25,506 nt of DNA from Anaerolineales bacterium UBA877 (lineage in GTDB: Bacteria > Chloroflexota > Anaerolineae > Anaerolineales > Villigracilaceae): positions 6,890 through 32,395 of the forward strand of contig DBFP01000048.1 in assembly GCA_002294405.1 (NCBI GenBank). Reading direction: 5' to 3'. The notes below the pieces were generated by a model. That model ran no database searches, had not been told where the DNA came from, and saw only the letters and a list, made by a program, of their open reading frames with translations. Position 1 is the first letter of the stretch. Each line of letters begins with the position of its first letter. Below, piece after piece: positions 17,779 to 24,379 of the stretch. A program made the translations under genes and the position numbers.

Positions 17779-18156
17779 TTAATGCGCTCTCTCTTCGCAA
17801 TACTTGGCATACGCGGCTGCATCCATCAGGTCGGATGCATCTCCGCCTTCAACTTTTACCATCCAGCCCTGTCCGTAAGGGTCTTTGTTTAATATTTCAG
17901 GATTGCCGCTCAGAGCCTCATTAACCGCCGCCACTGTTCCGGTCACGGGGGAATATGTCTCCGCTGCAGCCTTGACCGACTCGACCGAAGCAATTGCCTT
18001 GCCCGGGGCGATCGCTTCCCCAGGGCTGACCACGATTTCCACAAAAACGATATCCGAGAGTTGGTTTTGGGCAAAATCACTCAGACCCGTGGCTCCATTT
18101 GCGGGGTCAAACCACTCATCGGTCTTGCTATATTTGAGATTGGCGGGAATGTTCAT
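17779..18156 (-). CDS. gcvH: Glycine cleavage system H protein
   Basis: The lipoyl carrier of the glycine cleavage system, which shuttles the aminomethyl group among P, T and L proteins. The 125-residue protein has the lipoylation site Lys62 in SVESVKAAAE, the N-terminal LKYSKTDEWF, and the SGNPEILNKDPYGQGWM region of the hybrid-motif fold. AAGGAG lies 7 nt before the ATG. It is the first gene after the glycine riboswitch and heads gcvH-gcvPA-gcvPB. The T protein gene, often part of this operon, is absent from the window. Confidence 0.97.
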   Translation of the reverse strand: MNIPANLKYSKTDEWFDPANGATGLSDFAQNQLSDIVFVEIVVSPGEAIAPGKAIASVESVKAAAETYSPVTGTVAAVNEALSGNPEILNKDPYGQGWMVKVEGGDASDLMDAAAYAKYCEERAH

Positions 18157-18182
18157 TTTTCGTCTCCTTGATTTTTATCGCT

Positions 18183-18220
18183 TAAATAATAAGGGCGCAC
18201 GCAGACAGAACGTGCGCCCT
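18183..18220 (-). terminator. Riboswitch expression-platform terminator before gcvH
   Basis: AGGGCGCACG (18211-18220 as read leftward) pairs perfectly with CGTGCGCCCT (18192-18201) across a 9-nt loop, followed by TTATTATTT. Its 5' arm shares 3 nt (18218-18220) with the P1 3' strand of aptamer 2, so aptamer and terminator folds partly compete. This fits glycine-dependent antitermination, the usual ON mode for gcv operons. Confidence 0.7.
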
Positions 18221-18469
18221 CTGTGATCTACCTGAGAGATTCTCCCCCGGTAGCGGTTTGTTATGCGTTCAACAGCCGCTGCCTGGGGATTGCCCCGTCG
18301 GTGTCCCGGGAAAGGGATGACCTCCCGGCCGGAAACTTTCCAGAGGAACCTGGTGCAGGGTCCTTTTTACCTGAGAGTTTCGCCCGAACTTGCTTATTCC
18401 GGGTTTGCACCTTCGGTGCCCCTGTTTTCCTGATTTGATAACCCGGAAAATAGGGGTCTCTTCCCTGCA
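18218..18469 (-). promoter_or_regulatory. Tandem glycine riboswitch, two aptamers
   Basis: Read leftward, two glycine-aptamer cores occur one after the other. Aptamer 1 (18469-18354) is closed by a perfect 7-bp P1 (TGCAGGG/CCCTGCA) and contains GGGCACCGAAGGTGC and AAACTCTCAGGTAAAAAGG, the family hallmarks. Aptamer 2 (18346-18218) has P1 CCTCTG/CAGAGG and contains GACACCGACGGGGC and AATCTCTCAGGTAGATCACA. The linker between the two P1 stems is only 7 nt, as in cooperative tandem glycine riboswitches. It controls gcvH-gcvPA-gcvPB, whose products consume glycine. Confidence 0.93.
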
Positions 18470-18494
18470 TCCATTCGTTTGTATTATATAGTGC

Positions 18495-18523
18495 ATTGTA
18501 CGAGCAAGGCGGGCATGAGTCAA
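18495..18523 (-). promoter_or_regulatory. Sigma-70-type promoter of the gcv operon
   Basis: Reading leftward: TTGACT (18518-18523), exactly 17 nt, then TACAAT (18495-18500). Transcription would start about 18 nt before the P1 stem of aptamer 1. A second TATAAT-like hexamer follows a few bases on but has no matching -35. Confidence 0.8.
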
Positions 18524-18538
18524 GTTAAATATCTCAGG

Positions 18539-18565
18539 AAAAAAAACCGGGCTCCGCTCCCCTGG
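18539..18565 (-). terminator. Rho-independent terminator of the first DUF4870 gene
   Basis: Reading leftward: CCAGGG, loop GAGCGGAG, CCCGG, then eight T (18539-18546). The stem has one bulged A. It lies about 20 nt past the stop codon at 18585 and ends about 15 bp before the gcv -35 box, insulating the two units. Confidence 0.75.
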
Positions 18566-18584
18566 ATAAAGGCTTGAAAGATGG

Positions 18585-19130
18585 TCATTCTCCTGTCAGA
18601 GTACCGCGCACCCAGTCTCCCACCAGCCAGTATTTGAAATCCTGGCCCTGGTTCGTCTGGATCGCTCCCACAATACCGTATATGAGAGCTCCCAGGGGAA
18701 AAAGTGCCAGTAACGGGGTTACGCAGGTAGCTACAGGGACAAGAATTATCCCAACGACAATGGCTGATAGCAGACCAACGATCGCCCACATCATTCCGAT
18801 CAATAAACCCCCACCAAACCACCAGATTAATTGGAACAGCATGGCTTGCAGGGCATGGTATGCCACAAAACGTGACCGGTCTTTGTAAATGATATAGATG
18901 ATAAGCGCGCCAATTGGACCGCCGAACCCGGTTACCAGGTTCAGCAGCGTGCTCAGATGTGCCAGCATACCCCAGGTCCGTTCATCGCCTGGAGACAAGA
19001 CCTGCGTAGAGATGGTTTGCGGGGTGGGCAATGACGGCACAGAATGGGGAACTGGAATATCGGACACCTCCGGAGTGGTGATTGGATCAGACGGTTCGGA
19101 AGGGGGACTGGCTCTCTTTTTGTCAGGCAT
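18585..19130 (-). CDS. DUF4870/Tic20-like membrane protein with Pro-rich N terminus
   Basis: A 181-residue protein of unknown function. The first 50 residues are hydrophilic and rich in Pro, Ser and Thr. The rest matches the DUF4870 (Tic20-like) pattern: ERTWGMLAHLSTLLN, then GGPIGALIIYIIYKDRSRFVAYHALQAM, where the short basic loop with 'FV.YHA.QA' is the family signature, and two more hydrophobic segments (around 105-130 and 130-160). Four membrane helices in all are likely, with the termini in the cytoplasm. GGAG lies about 9 nt before ATG 19130. It has its own terminator downstream, and another terminator hairpin separates it from the upstream paralogue, so it is probably transcribed alone. 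Confidence 0.82.
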   Translation of the reverse strand: MPDKKRASPPSEPSDPITTPEVSDIPVPHSVPSLPTPQTISTQVLSPGDERTWGMLAHLSTLLNLVTGFGGPIGALIIYIIYKDRSRFVAYHALQAMLFQLIWWFGGGLLIGMMWAIVGLLSAIVVGIILVPVATCVTPLLALFPLGALIYGIVGAIQTNQGQDFKYWLVGDWVRGTLTGE

Positions 19131-19226
19131 TGTTTATTCTCCTCGGAAAGATTCTTGATGAACAGTTAGGTCTTAAGGTATATAACGATTTCCTCCCCAA
19201 TTGGTTGCACAAGTTATGGTTAATCA

Positions 19227-19254
19227 AAGGAGCCCGCCAATTGGCGGGCTCTTT
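19227..19254. terminator. Strong bidirectional hairpin between DUF4870 genes
   Basis: GAGCCCGCC (19230-19238), loop AATT, GGCGGGCTC (19243-19251), extended by further A-T/G-T pairs on both sides. T-rich sequence follows on both strands (TTTATT to the right, TTTGATT leftward). It lies 19-46 bp past the stop codon of the second DUF4870 gene. Confidence 0.7.
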
Positions 19255-19272
19255 ATTCATGCGGATTAAAAA

Positions 19273-19626
19273 TTATGCGACCCAGTGCTGATCGCGCAGG
19301 AACTTGGTGACAACAGGTACTTCGAAATATTTACCCATGTAGGCAAGGTATGCTGGCCACAGCAAGAGCAACCAGATAAAAGGCCGGATGCATCCCAATG
19401 CCACGCCCAAAATGCCCAGACCATGAGATAGGATGCCTGTAAGAATGCCCAGGATTATCTCGACAAGCCACACACCCACGTTCAAGGCAAGCGCCTGAAC
19501 GGCGTGGAATTTAATAAATGGCCGGTTTTTCTTTCCTTCGATTAAAAGCATGACCAATGCTACGATAAAGATGGGGTAGCTTAGTGCCGCCCAGAGTTTA
19601 TCATCGCTGGTAATATCCGTATTCAT
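19273..19626 (-). CDS. DUF4870-like small membrane protein
   Basis: A 117-residue membrane protein of unknown function, paralogous to its two neighbours. It begins MNTDITSDDKLWAALSYPIF, followed by KKNRPFIKFHAVQALALN, the conserved 'RPFIKFHAVQA' loop. Three to four hydrophobic helices are predicted (about 15-30, 45-70, 75-95). The C-terminal TKFLRDQHWVA closely parallels SDFVKKQGWVA of the upstream paralogue, so these two form a pair distinct from the longer third copy. The Shine-Dalgarno sequence is AAGGAG, just upstream. A strong terminator hairpin follows the gene. Confidence 0.82.
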   Translation of the reverse strand: MNTDITSDDKLWAALSYPIFIVALVMLLIEGKKNRPFIKFHAVQALALNVGVWLVEIILGILTGILSHGLGILGVALGCIRPFIWLLLLWPAYLAYMGKYFEVPVVTKFLRDQHWVA

Positions 19627-19643
19627 TTATATCTCCTTGGGTT

Positions 19644-19695
19644 TTTTCAATATCAGGATATTTGGGAATTTTCAAAAAATCCAGAATATTGAAAA
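19644..19695. repeat. Imperfect inverted repeat between DUF4870 genes
   Basis: TTTTCAATATCAGGAT (19644-19659) faces ATCCAGAATATTGAAAA (19679-19695): 10 bp plus 4 bp of pairing with a small internal loop, 19-nt spacer. It fills most of the 79-bp gap. No T-run follows on the minus strand, so it is more likely a processing or attenuation structure than a terminator. Confidence 0.4.
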
Positions 19696-19705
19696 CCTGG
19701 TTTAT

Positions 19706-20023
19706 TTATGCGACCCAACCCTGCTTCTTGACAAAGTCAGAGAGGAACGGAATGGTTACCCATTTGCCCTGGTAGGCTTGAATGGCTAGCACTATCCCAT
19801 AAACAGCACCTACAGCGAATAAGCAGCCTACAGTGATTGTACCCAACACATATAATGGCACGGCATATGCCAGTGAAAGAACCGCATTATATTTAATGAA
19901 AGGGCGGCCTTTTTTATCATCCATGAACAGCACCACGACCGCCACTGGCCAGATTAGCCAGCTCAGTAACGCCCACAATTTGTCGTCACTGGTAACATCG
20001 GAACTGATTGGTTGTTGAGTCAT
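19706..20023 (-). CDS. DUF4870-like small membrane protein
   Basis: A 105-residue membrane protein of unknown function and first gene of the DUF4870 group. SSDVTSDDKLWALLSWLIWPVAVVVLF forms the first helix; DDKKGRPFIKYNAVLSLAYAVPLYVLG is the family loop and second helix; and VGCLFAVGAVYGIVLAIQAYQGKWV the third. It ends SDFVKKQGWVA. The N-terminal 'TSDDKLWA.LS' is shared with the next paralogue. AGGAG lies about 7 nt before the ATG. A good promoter sits upstream with a palindrome over its -10 box. Confidence 0.82.
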   Translation of the reverse strand: MTQQPISSDVTSDDKLWALLSWLIWPVAVVVLFMDDKKGRPFIKYNAVLSLAYAVPLYVLGTITVGCLFAVGAVYGIVLAIQAYQGKWVTIPFLSDFVKKQGWVA

Positions 20024-20060
20024 TTTTTTCTCCTGGGAGTATGAATTCGTTTGGAAGTTT

Positions 20061-20094
20061 GAAGTATTTTACTTCTAATTTGGACAAATTGCAA
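20061..20094 (-). promoter_or_regulatory. Promoter of the DUF4870 group with palindrome over the -10
   Basis: Reading leftward: TTGCAA (20089-20094), 17 nt, TAAAAT (20066-20071). The -10 lies inside the perfect palindrome GAAGTA-TTT-TACTTC (20061-20075), which could bind a repressor or simply be coincidental. Confidence 0.6.
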
Positions 20095-20138
20095 CCGATT
20101 TGGGGTAGATTAATACATCGGGTTTTTTGCAGGGTGGA

Positions 20139-20168
20139 TTCACCTATTCCAACAAAAGGCAGTAGAAT
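20139..20168 (+). promoter_or_regulatory. Candidate fmt promoter
   Basis: TTCACC (20139-20144), 18 nt, TAGAAT (20163-20168), ending 6 nt before the fmt ATG. No Shine-Dalgarno sequence lies between, so a leaderless transcript is implied. Confidence 0.4.
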
Positions 20169-20174
20169 TACAAC

Positions 20175-21098
20175 ATGAGATCCAGGACGCGTATAATTTT
20201 TATGGGATCCCCCGAATTCGCTGTTCCAACACTGGAGGCTCTCGCTGCGCATTATTCGGTTGCGGGAGTGGTCACCCAACCCGATCGTCCTGCCGGGCGC
20301 GGTGGAAAGATGCAGCCTCCAGCAGTGAAAGCAGCTGCCACGCGCCTTGGCCTGTCCCTCATGCAACCAGAACGCATACGCAATCCAGATTCGATCCTTC
20401 AACTCAAGGCTTGGTCCCCTGACCTGATCGTTGTGACTGCCTATGGGCAGATTTTACCTCAAGCAGTGCTCGACCTGGCTCCTCACGGTTGTATCAATGT
20501 TCACGGGTCCCTTCTTCCCAGGTGGCGTGGAGCAGCACCCATTCAGGCTTCCATCCTGCAAGGGGACCCGGAAACCGGGATCACCATCATGAAAATGGAC
20601 ACGGGTGTGGACACGGGTCCCATCCTCAGTCAACGTGTCATTAAGCTTTCCCCCGGGGATACCGCCGGTTCCCTTTTTTCGAAAATGGCTCCCATCGGTG
20701 CAGAACTCCTGATGGAAACCTTGCCGCTTTTTCTCGGCGGAGAACTCATTCCCCACGCTCAGCCCGAAAAAGGTGTCACCTACTCTCCAATCTTAAAAAA
20801 AGGAGATGGCTTGTTGGATTTTAATAACCCTGCGGTCGAATTGGAACGTCGGGTGCGTGCCATGAATCCCTGGCCCGGAGCTTTTTTTTCCTGGAATGGA
20901 ACCCCGCTGAAAGTTTATCGTGCCCGTGTCGGGTTCGGAAAAAGCCCGGGGGTTGGATGCAGGTTGGCCGTTGATGGATACCCAGCCGTTGGAACTGGGG
21001 AAGGGATCCTAATCCTTGAAGATGTCCAGCCGGCAGGGAAAAAAATCATGCCGGGGAAGGCTTATTTTTCCGGGGCTCGCGATTGGATTAACATCTGA
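20175..21098 (+). CDS. fmt: Methionyl-tRNA formyltransferase
   Basis: Transfers a formyl group from 10-formyl-tetrahydrofolate to initiator Met-tRNA; cytosolic and nearly universal in bacteria. The 307-residue protein has the N-terminal IIFMGSPEFAVPTLEAL, the catalytic Asn108 and His110 in CINVHGSLLPRWRGAAPIQ (112-123 is the family signature), and Asp146 in MDTGVDTGPI. The C-terminal tRNA-binding OB-like domain starts at about 207 (LLDFNNPAVELERRVRAMNPWPGAFF). Length is normal. The usual partner gene def is not adjacent. The ATG lies 6 nt after a -10-like hexamer without a Shine-Dalgarno sequence. A gap of 75 bp separates it from glpK. Confidence 0.96.
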   Translation: MRSRTRIIFMGSPEFAVPTLEALAAHYSVAGVVTQPDRPAGRGGKMQPPAVKAAATRLGLSLMQPERIRNPDSILQLKAWSPDLIVVTAYGQILPQAVLDLAPHGCINVHGSLLPRWRGAAPIQASILQGDPETGITIMKMDTGVDTGPILSQRVIKLSPGDTAGSLFSKMAPIGAELLMETLPLFLGGELIPHAQPEKGVTYSPILKKGDGLLDFNNPAVELERRVRAMNPWPGAFFSWNGTPLKVYRARVGFGKSPGVGCRLAVDGYPAVGTGEGILILEDVQPAGKKIMPGKAYFSGARDWINI

Positions 21099-21173
21099 CC
21101 AATCCCTGTGAAGCCCGGTAGTCAATTTTCTCATTCGTGACTTATAGGTTTAATAATATTTGCGGAGGGCAGC

Positions 21174-22655
21174 ATGCCGAAATATGTAGCCGCAATTGAC
21201 CAGGGCACCACCAGTACCCGCTGCATTCTTTTTGACCATGCCGGGAAAATCATCTCCATGGATCAAAAGGAGCATAAGCAGATTTTTCCAAAACCCGGGT
21301 GGGTGGAACACGACGCCCTCGAGATCTGGGAGAATACCCAGCAGGTCGTGCGCGGTGCGATGGAAAAATCCGATCTGGAAGTGGTTGACGTGGCGGCCGT
21401 TGGTGTCACCAATCAGCGGGAATCCACTGTTGTCTGGGATCGCCAGACAGGACGACCAGTCTATAACGCCATCGTCTGGCAGGACACGCGGACGGACACC
21501 ATCTGCAACGATCTGGCGAAAAGTGGTGGGCAGGACCGCTTCCGGGTTACCACGGGTTTACCTTTGGCAACCTATTTCTCCGGCCCAAAAATAAGGTGGA
21601 TCCTGGATAATGTCGCTGGATTGCGTCAACGCGCTGAAAGAGGTGAATTGCTCTTCGGCAACATGGATACGTGGGTGATTTGGAATATGACCGGTTCCCA
21701 CGTTTCTGATGTGACCAATGCATCGCGTACCTTGTTGATGGACCTGAACACGCTGGATTGGGATGAGGAAATAATCAGCCTCCTGGGTATTCCCCGCCCG
21801 ATGTTACCCAGGATTTGTTCCTCTTCTGAAATTTATGGGATTGCCAGGGGTGGGTTGGGTGGTGTTCCGCTGGCTGGAGACCTGGGTGACCAGCAAGCCG
21901 CACTCTTTGGTCAGGCATGCTATTCGCCCGGAGATGCCAAGAACACCTACGGCACGGGGTGTTTCATGCTCATGAATACTGGAGAGATACCCGTGCTGTC
22001 AAAGAATGGGCTGTTGACAACACTTGGATATAGGATCGGCAGCCAACCAGCCATTTATGCCCTGGAAGGTTCAATCGCTGTTGCCGGGGCTCTTGTCCAG
22101 TGGTTGCGCGACAACCTGGGGGTGATTGAAAAATCATCGGATGTGGAGGTATTAGCCAGCTCGGTAGATGATAACGGCGGCATATTCTTCGTCCCAGCTT
22201 TCTCAGGATTGTTTGCGCCATACTGGCGGTCGGATGCCCGCGGTGCCATCCTGGGCCTCACCCGTTACGCCAACAAGGGACACCTTGCCCGCTCAGTACT
22301 GGAAGCCACCGCTTACCAGACAAAGGAAGTGCTAGACGCCATGCAGAAGGATTCCGGTGTGAAGTTGACCTCCCTGAAAGTTGATGGGGGAATGGTTTTC
22401 AATGAGCTTTTAATGCAATTCCAGGCTGACATCCTCGACGTACCGGTTATCCGACCCAGGGTGGCTGAGACGACTGCGCTCGGGGCCGCCTACGCAGCCG
22501 GATTGGCAGTCGGGTTTTGGAAAAATTTCGGAGAACTTCGGCAAAACTGGGGCAAGGATAAAGGATGGACGCCTTCGATGCCAGTTGAGAGGCGTAACAC
22601 ACTCTACAACGGGTGGAAGAAAGCCGTAACCCGCACCTTTGACTGGGTGGATTGA
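21174..22655 (+). CDS. glpK: Glycerol kinase
   Basis: Phosphorylates glycerol to sn-glycerol 3-phosphate with ATP. The 493 residues are the normal length. Recognisable FGGY-kinase motifs are [16 protein letters not shown] (phosphate loop), [28 protein letters not shown] (the Arg-Glu pair binding glycerol), [21 protein letters not shown] with the catalytic base Asp, [12 protein letters not shown], and [30 protein letters not shown] lies about 4 nt before ATG 21174. glpD follows after 45 bp, forming a glpKD operon. No glpF facilitator or GlpR-type regulator is in the window, and no IIA-Glc-dependent regulation can be read from the sequence. Confidence 0.97.
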   Translation: MPKYVAAIDQGTTSTRCILFDHAGKIISMDQKEHKQIFPKPGWVEHDALEIWENTQQVVRGAMEKSDLEVVDVAAVGVTNQRESTVVWDRQTGRPVYNAIVWQDTRTDTICNDLAKSGGQDRFRVTTGLPLATYFSGPKIRWILDNVAGLRQRAERGELLFGNMDTWVIWNMTGSHVSDVTNASRTLLMDLNTLDWDEEIISLLGIPRPMLPRICSSSEIYGIARGGLGGVPLAGDLGDQQAALFGQACYSPGDAKNTYGTGCFMLMNTGEIPVLSKNGLLTTLGYRIGSQPAIYALEGSIAVAGALVQWLRDNLGVIEKSSDVEVLASSVDDNGGIFFVPAFSGLFAPYWRSDARGAILGLTRYANKGHLARSVLEATAYQTKEVLDAMQKDSGVKLTSLKVDGGMVFNELLMQFQADILDVPVIRPRVAETTALGAAYAAGLAVGFWKNFGELRQNWGKDKGWTPSMPVERRNTLYNGWKKAVTRTFDWVD

Positions 22656-22700
22656 GCGTTTAAAATTCGCAGGATTTCATCCCGGTTTTAAAGAGGAATC

Positions 22701-24233
22701 ATGAATCGACAAGATATTCTCTCCTCACTAAAATCCAGAACCCCCACTGTCCTCATCGTCGGGGGCGGGATCAACGGCATTGGAACTTTCCGTGATCTGA
22801 CCCTGCAGGGCGTGGACACCCTGCTGATCGATCGGGCAGACTTTTGCTCAGGTGCTTCAGCTGCCTCCTCACGCATGGCTCATGGAGGCATCCGCTATCT
22901 CGAAAATGGAGAATTCCGCCTTGTCCGGGAAGCTGTGCAGGAACGCAACCGCATGATACAGAACGCCCCCAGCCTGGTCCAACCACTGCCTACCACCATT
23001 CCCATCTTCAAAACATTTTCCGGGTTGTTGAATGCTCCGCTCAAGTTCCTCGGTTTATTGGAAAAACCCTCCGAACGGGGAGGGTTGATCATCAAAATCG
23101 GGTTGCTTTTTTACGATGCTTTTACCGGGAAGACCCGGGCTGTGCCTCGGCACAGTTTCGATGGACGCCGGAAAGCATTACAGAAATTCCCTCGCCTCAA
23201 TCCACGGATCCGCTATGCAGCAACTTATTATGACGGGATCATTCTTTCCCCCGAACGCCTGTCTCTGGAACTCCTGCTTGACGCAGAAAAGGAAGGAATC
23301 CATGCTCGAGCCCTAAACTATGTCAGCTTGATCAGTGTAAATAAGGATACAGCTATTTTACATGACGAGGTAAGTGGCTTAACATTAAACATCCAACCCA
23401 GGCTGATCATCAATGCTGCAGGTCCATGGATTGATAAAACCAACCGAACCCTGGGCTTGGAAACTCAATATATCGGTCCAACCAAGGGTTCACACCTTGT
23501 GATTGACAATCCCGAACTGCGCAATGCCATTGGTGACCATGAGTTCTTCTTCGAGAATAATGACGGGCGTATCGTGCTCATCTTTCCATTATTTGATAAA
23601 GTAATGATCGGCACCTCCGATCTGCCAATTAAAGACCCCGATACAGCACGCTGTACCGACGAAGAAGTTGAATATTTTATTGAAATGGTGGGGCGGGTCT
23701 TTCCTGGTCTCAAGCTTGGCCGCGAGCAGATCGTCTTCCGCTTCTCAGGGGTTCGCCCGCTGGCATATTCCAGGGCGAAGAACGCAGGACAGATCACGCG
23801 GGACCATCATGTGCACCAAGACATGCTGGGGAGTATCCCTGTCTATTCACTGGTGGGCGGAAAATGGACTTCATTTCGCGCATTTTCCGAGCAAGTGACG
23901 GATCTTTGCCTGGCATTCATCGGAAAACAGCGGGTTGCCAACACCAGCTCCCTTCCCATCGGAGCAGGGAAAAACACTCCGGTCATCAAAACCGATCCGC
24001 ATTACACACCGGGGGATATCGCAACCTTGGCCAGGAGGGAAAAGATTGTCCATCTCGACGATCTGCTCCTGCGCCGGACCCTGCTGGGATACCTGGGGCA
24101 GCTTACCCGTCAACGGGTGGATGAACTTGCGCGCATTCTGGGGGACGTGCTGGGCTGGGACGAATCCACGAAAAAAGGCGAAGTAACACGCAGTCTTGAA
24201 ATCCTTTCGGATAAGCACGGGGTTCATCTATAA
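22701..24233 (+). CDS. glpD: FAD-dependent glycerol-3-phosphate dehydrogenase
   Basis: Oxidises glycerol 3-phosphate to dihydroxyacetone phosphate and passes electrons to the quinone pool or another acceptor; peripheral to the membrane. The 510-residue protein has the dinucleotide-binding TVLIVGGGINGIGTFRDL (16-33), FCSGASAASSRMAHGGIRYLE near the flavin, LIINAAGPWID, and TKGSHLVID with IGTSDLP in the substrate domain, then the C-terminal GlpD/GlpA-type helical domain (from about 400). Length fits the homodimeric GlpD rather than a GlpABC complex, and no glpB or glpC follows. AGAGG lies about 6 nt before the ATG. A hairpin terminator follows the stop codon. Confidence 0.95.
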   Translation: MNRQDILSSLKSRTPTVLIVGGGINGIGTFRDLTLQGVDTLLIDRADFCSGASAASSRMAHGGIRYLENGEFRLVREAVQERNRMIQNAPSLVQPLPTTIPIFKTFSGLLNAPLKFLGLLEKPSERGGLIIKIGLLFYDAFTGKTRAVPRHSFDGRRKALQKFPRLNPRIRYAATYYDGIILSPERLSLELLLDAEKEGIHARALNYVSLISVNKDTAILHDEVSGLTLNIQPRLIINAAGPWIDKTNRTLGLETQYIGPTKGSHLVIDNPELRNAIGDHEFFFENNDGRIVLIFPLFDKVMIGTSDLPIKDPDTARCTDEEVEYFIEMVGRVFPGLKLGREQIVFRFSGVRPLAYSRAKNAGQITRDHHVHQDMLGSIPVYSLVGGKWTSFRAFSEQVTDLCLAFIGKQRVANTSSLPIGAGKNTPVIKTDPHYTPGDIATLARREKIVHLDDLLLRRTLLGYLGQLTRQRVDELARILGDVLGWDESTKKGEVTRSLEILSDKHGVHL

Positions 24234-24240
24234 CCTCGGG

Positions 24241-24270
24241 AAGCAGGCGGCAGCCGCCCACGCTTTTTGT
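24241..24270 (+). terminator. Rho-independent terminator after glpD
   Basis: AAGC-A-GGCGG-CAG-CCGCC-CAC-GCTT is followed by further T (TTTTTGTTTG overall). The perfect GC core is 24246-24258. It begins 8 nt after the glpD stop codon and separates glpKD from the kinase gene. Confidence 0.8.
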
Positions 24271-24379
24271 TTGATGGTAAAATCTCATCCCTTGTGTCTG
24301 GCGCCCGGATAAAAAAAATGTCTCCGCAAATGCCCCCAATTGCATCAAAACGATGGTCGCCAGCGGGAGGAAGATTAAC

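Noticed and set aside
18221..18480. Small open frames within the gcv leader
   Set aside because: They lie within the highly structured riboswitch and have no Shine-Dalgarno sequence or conserved domain.
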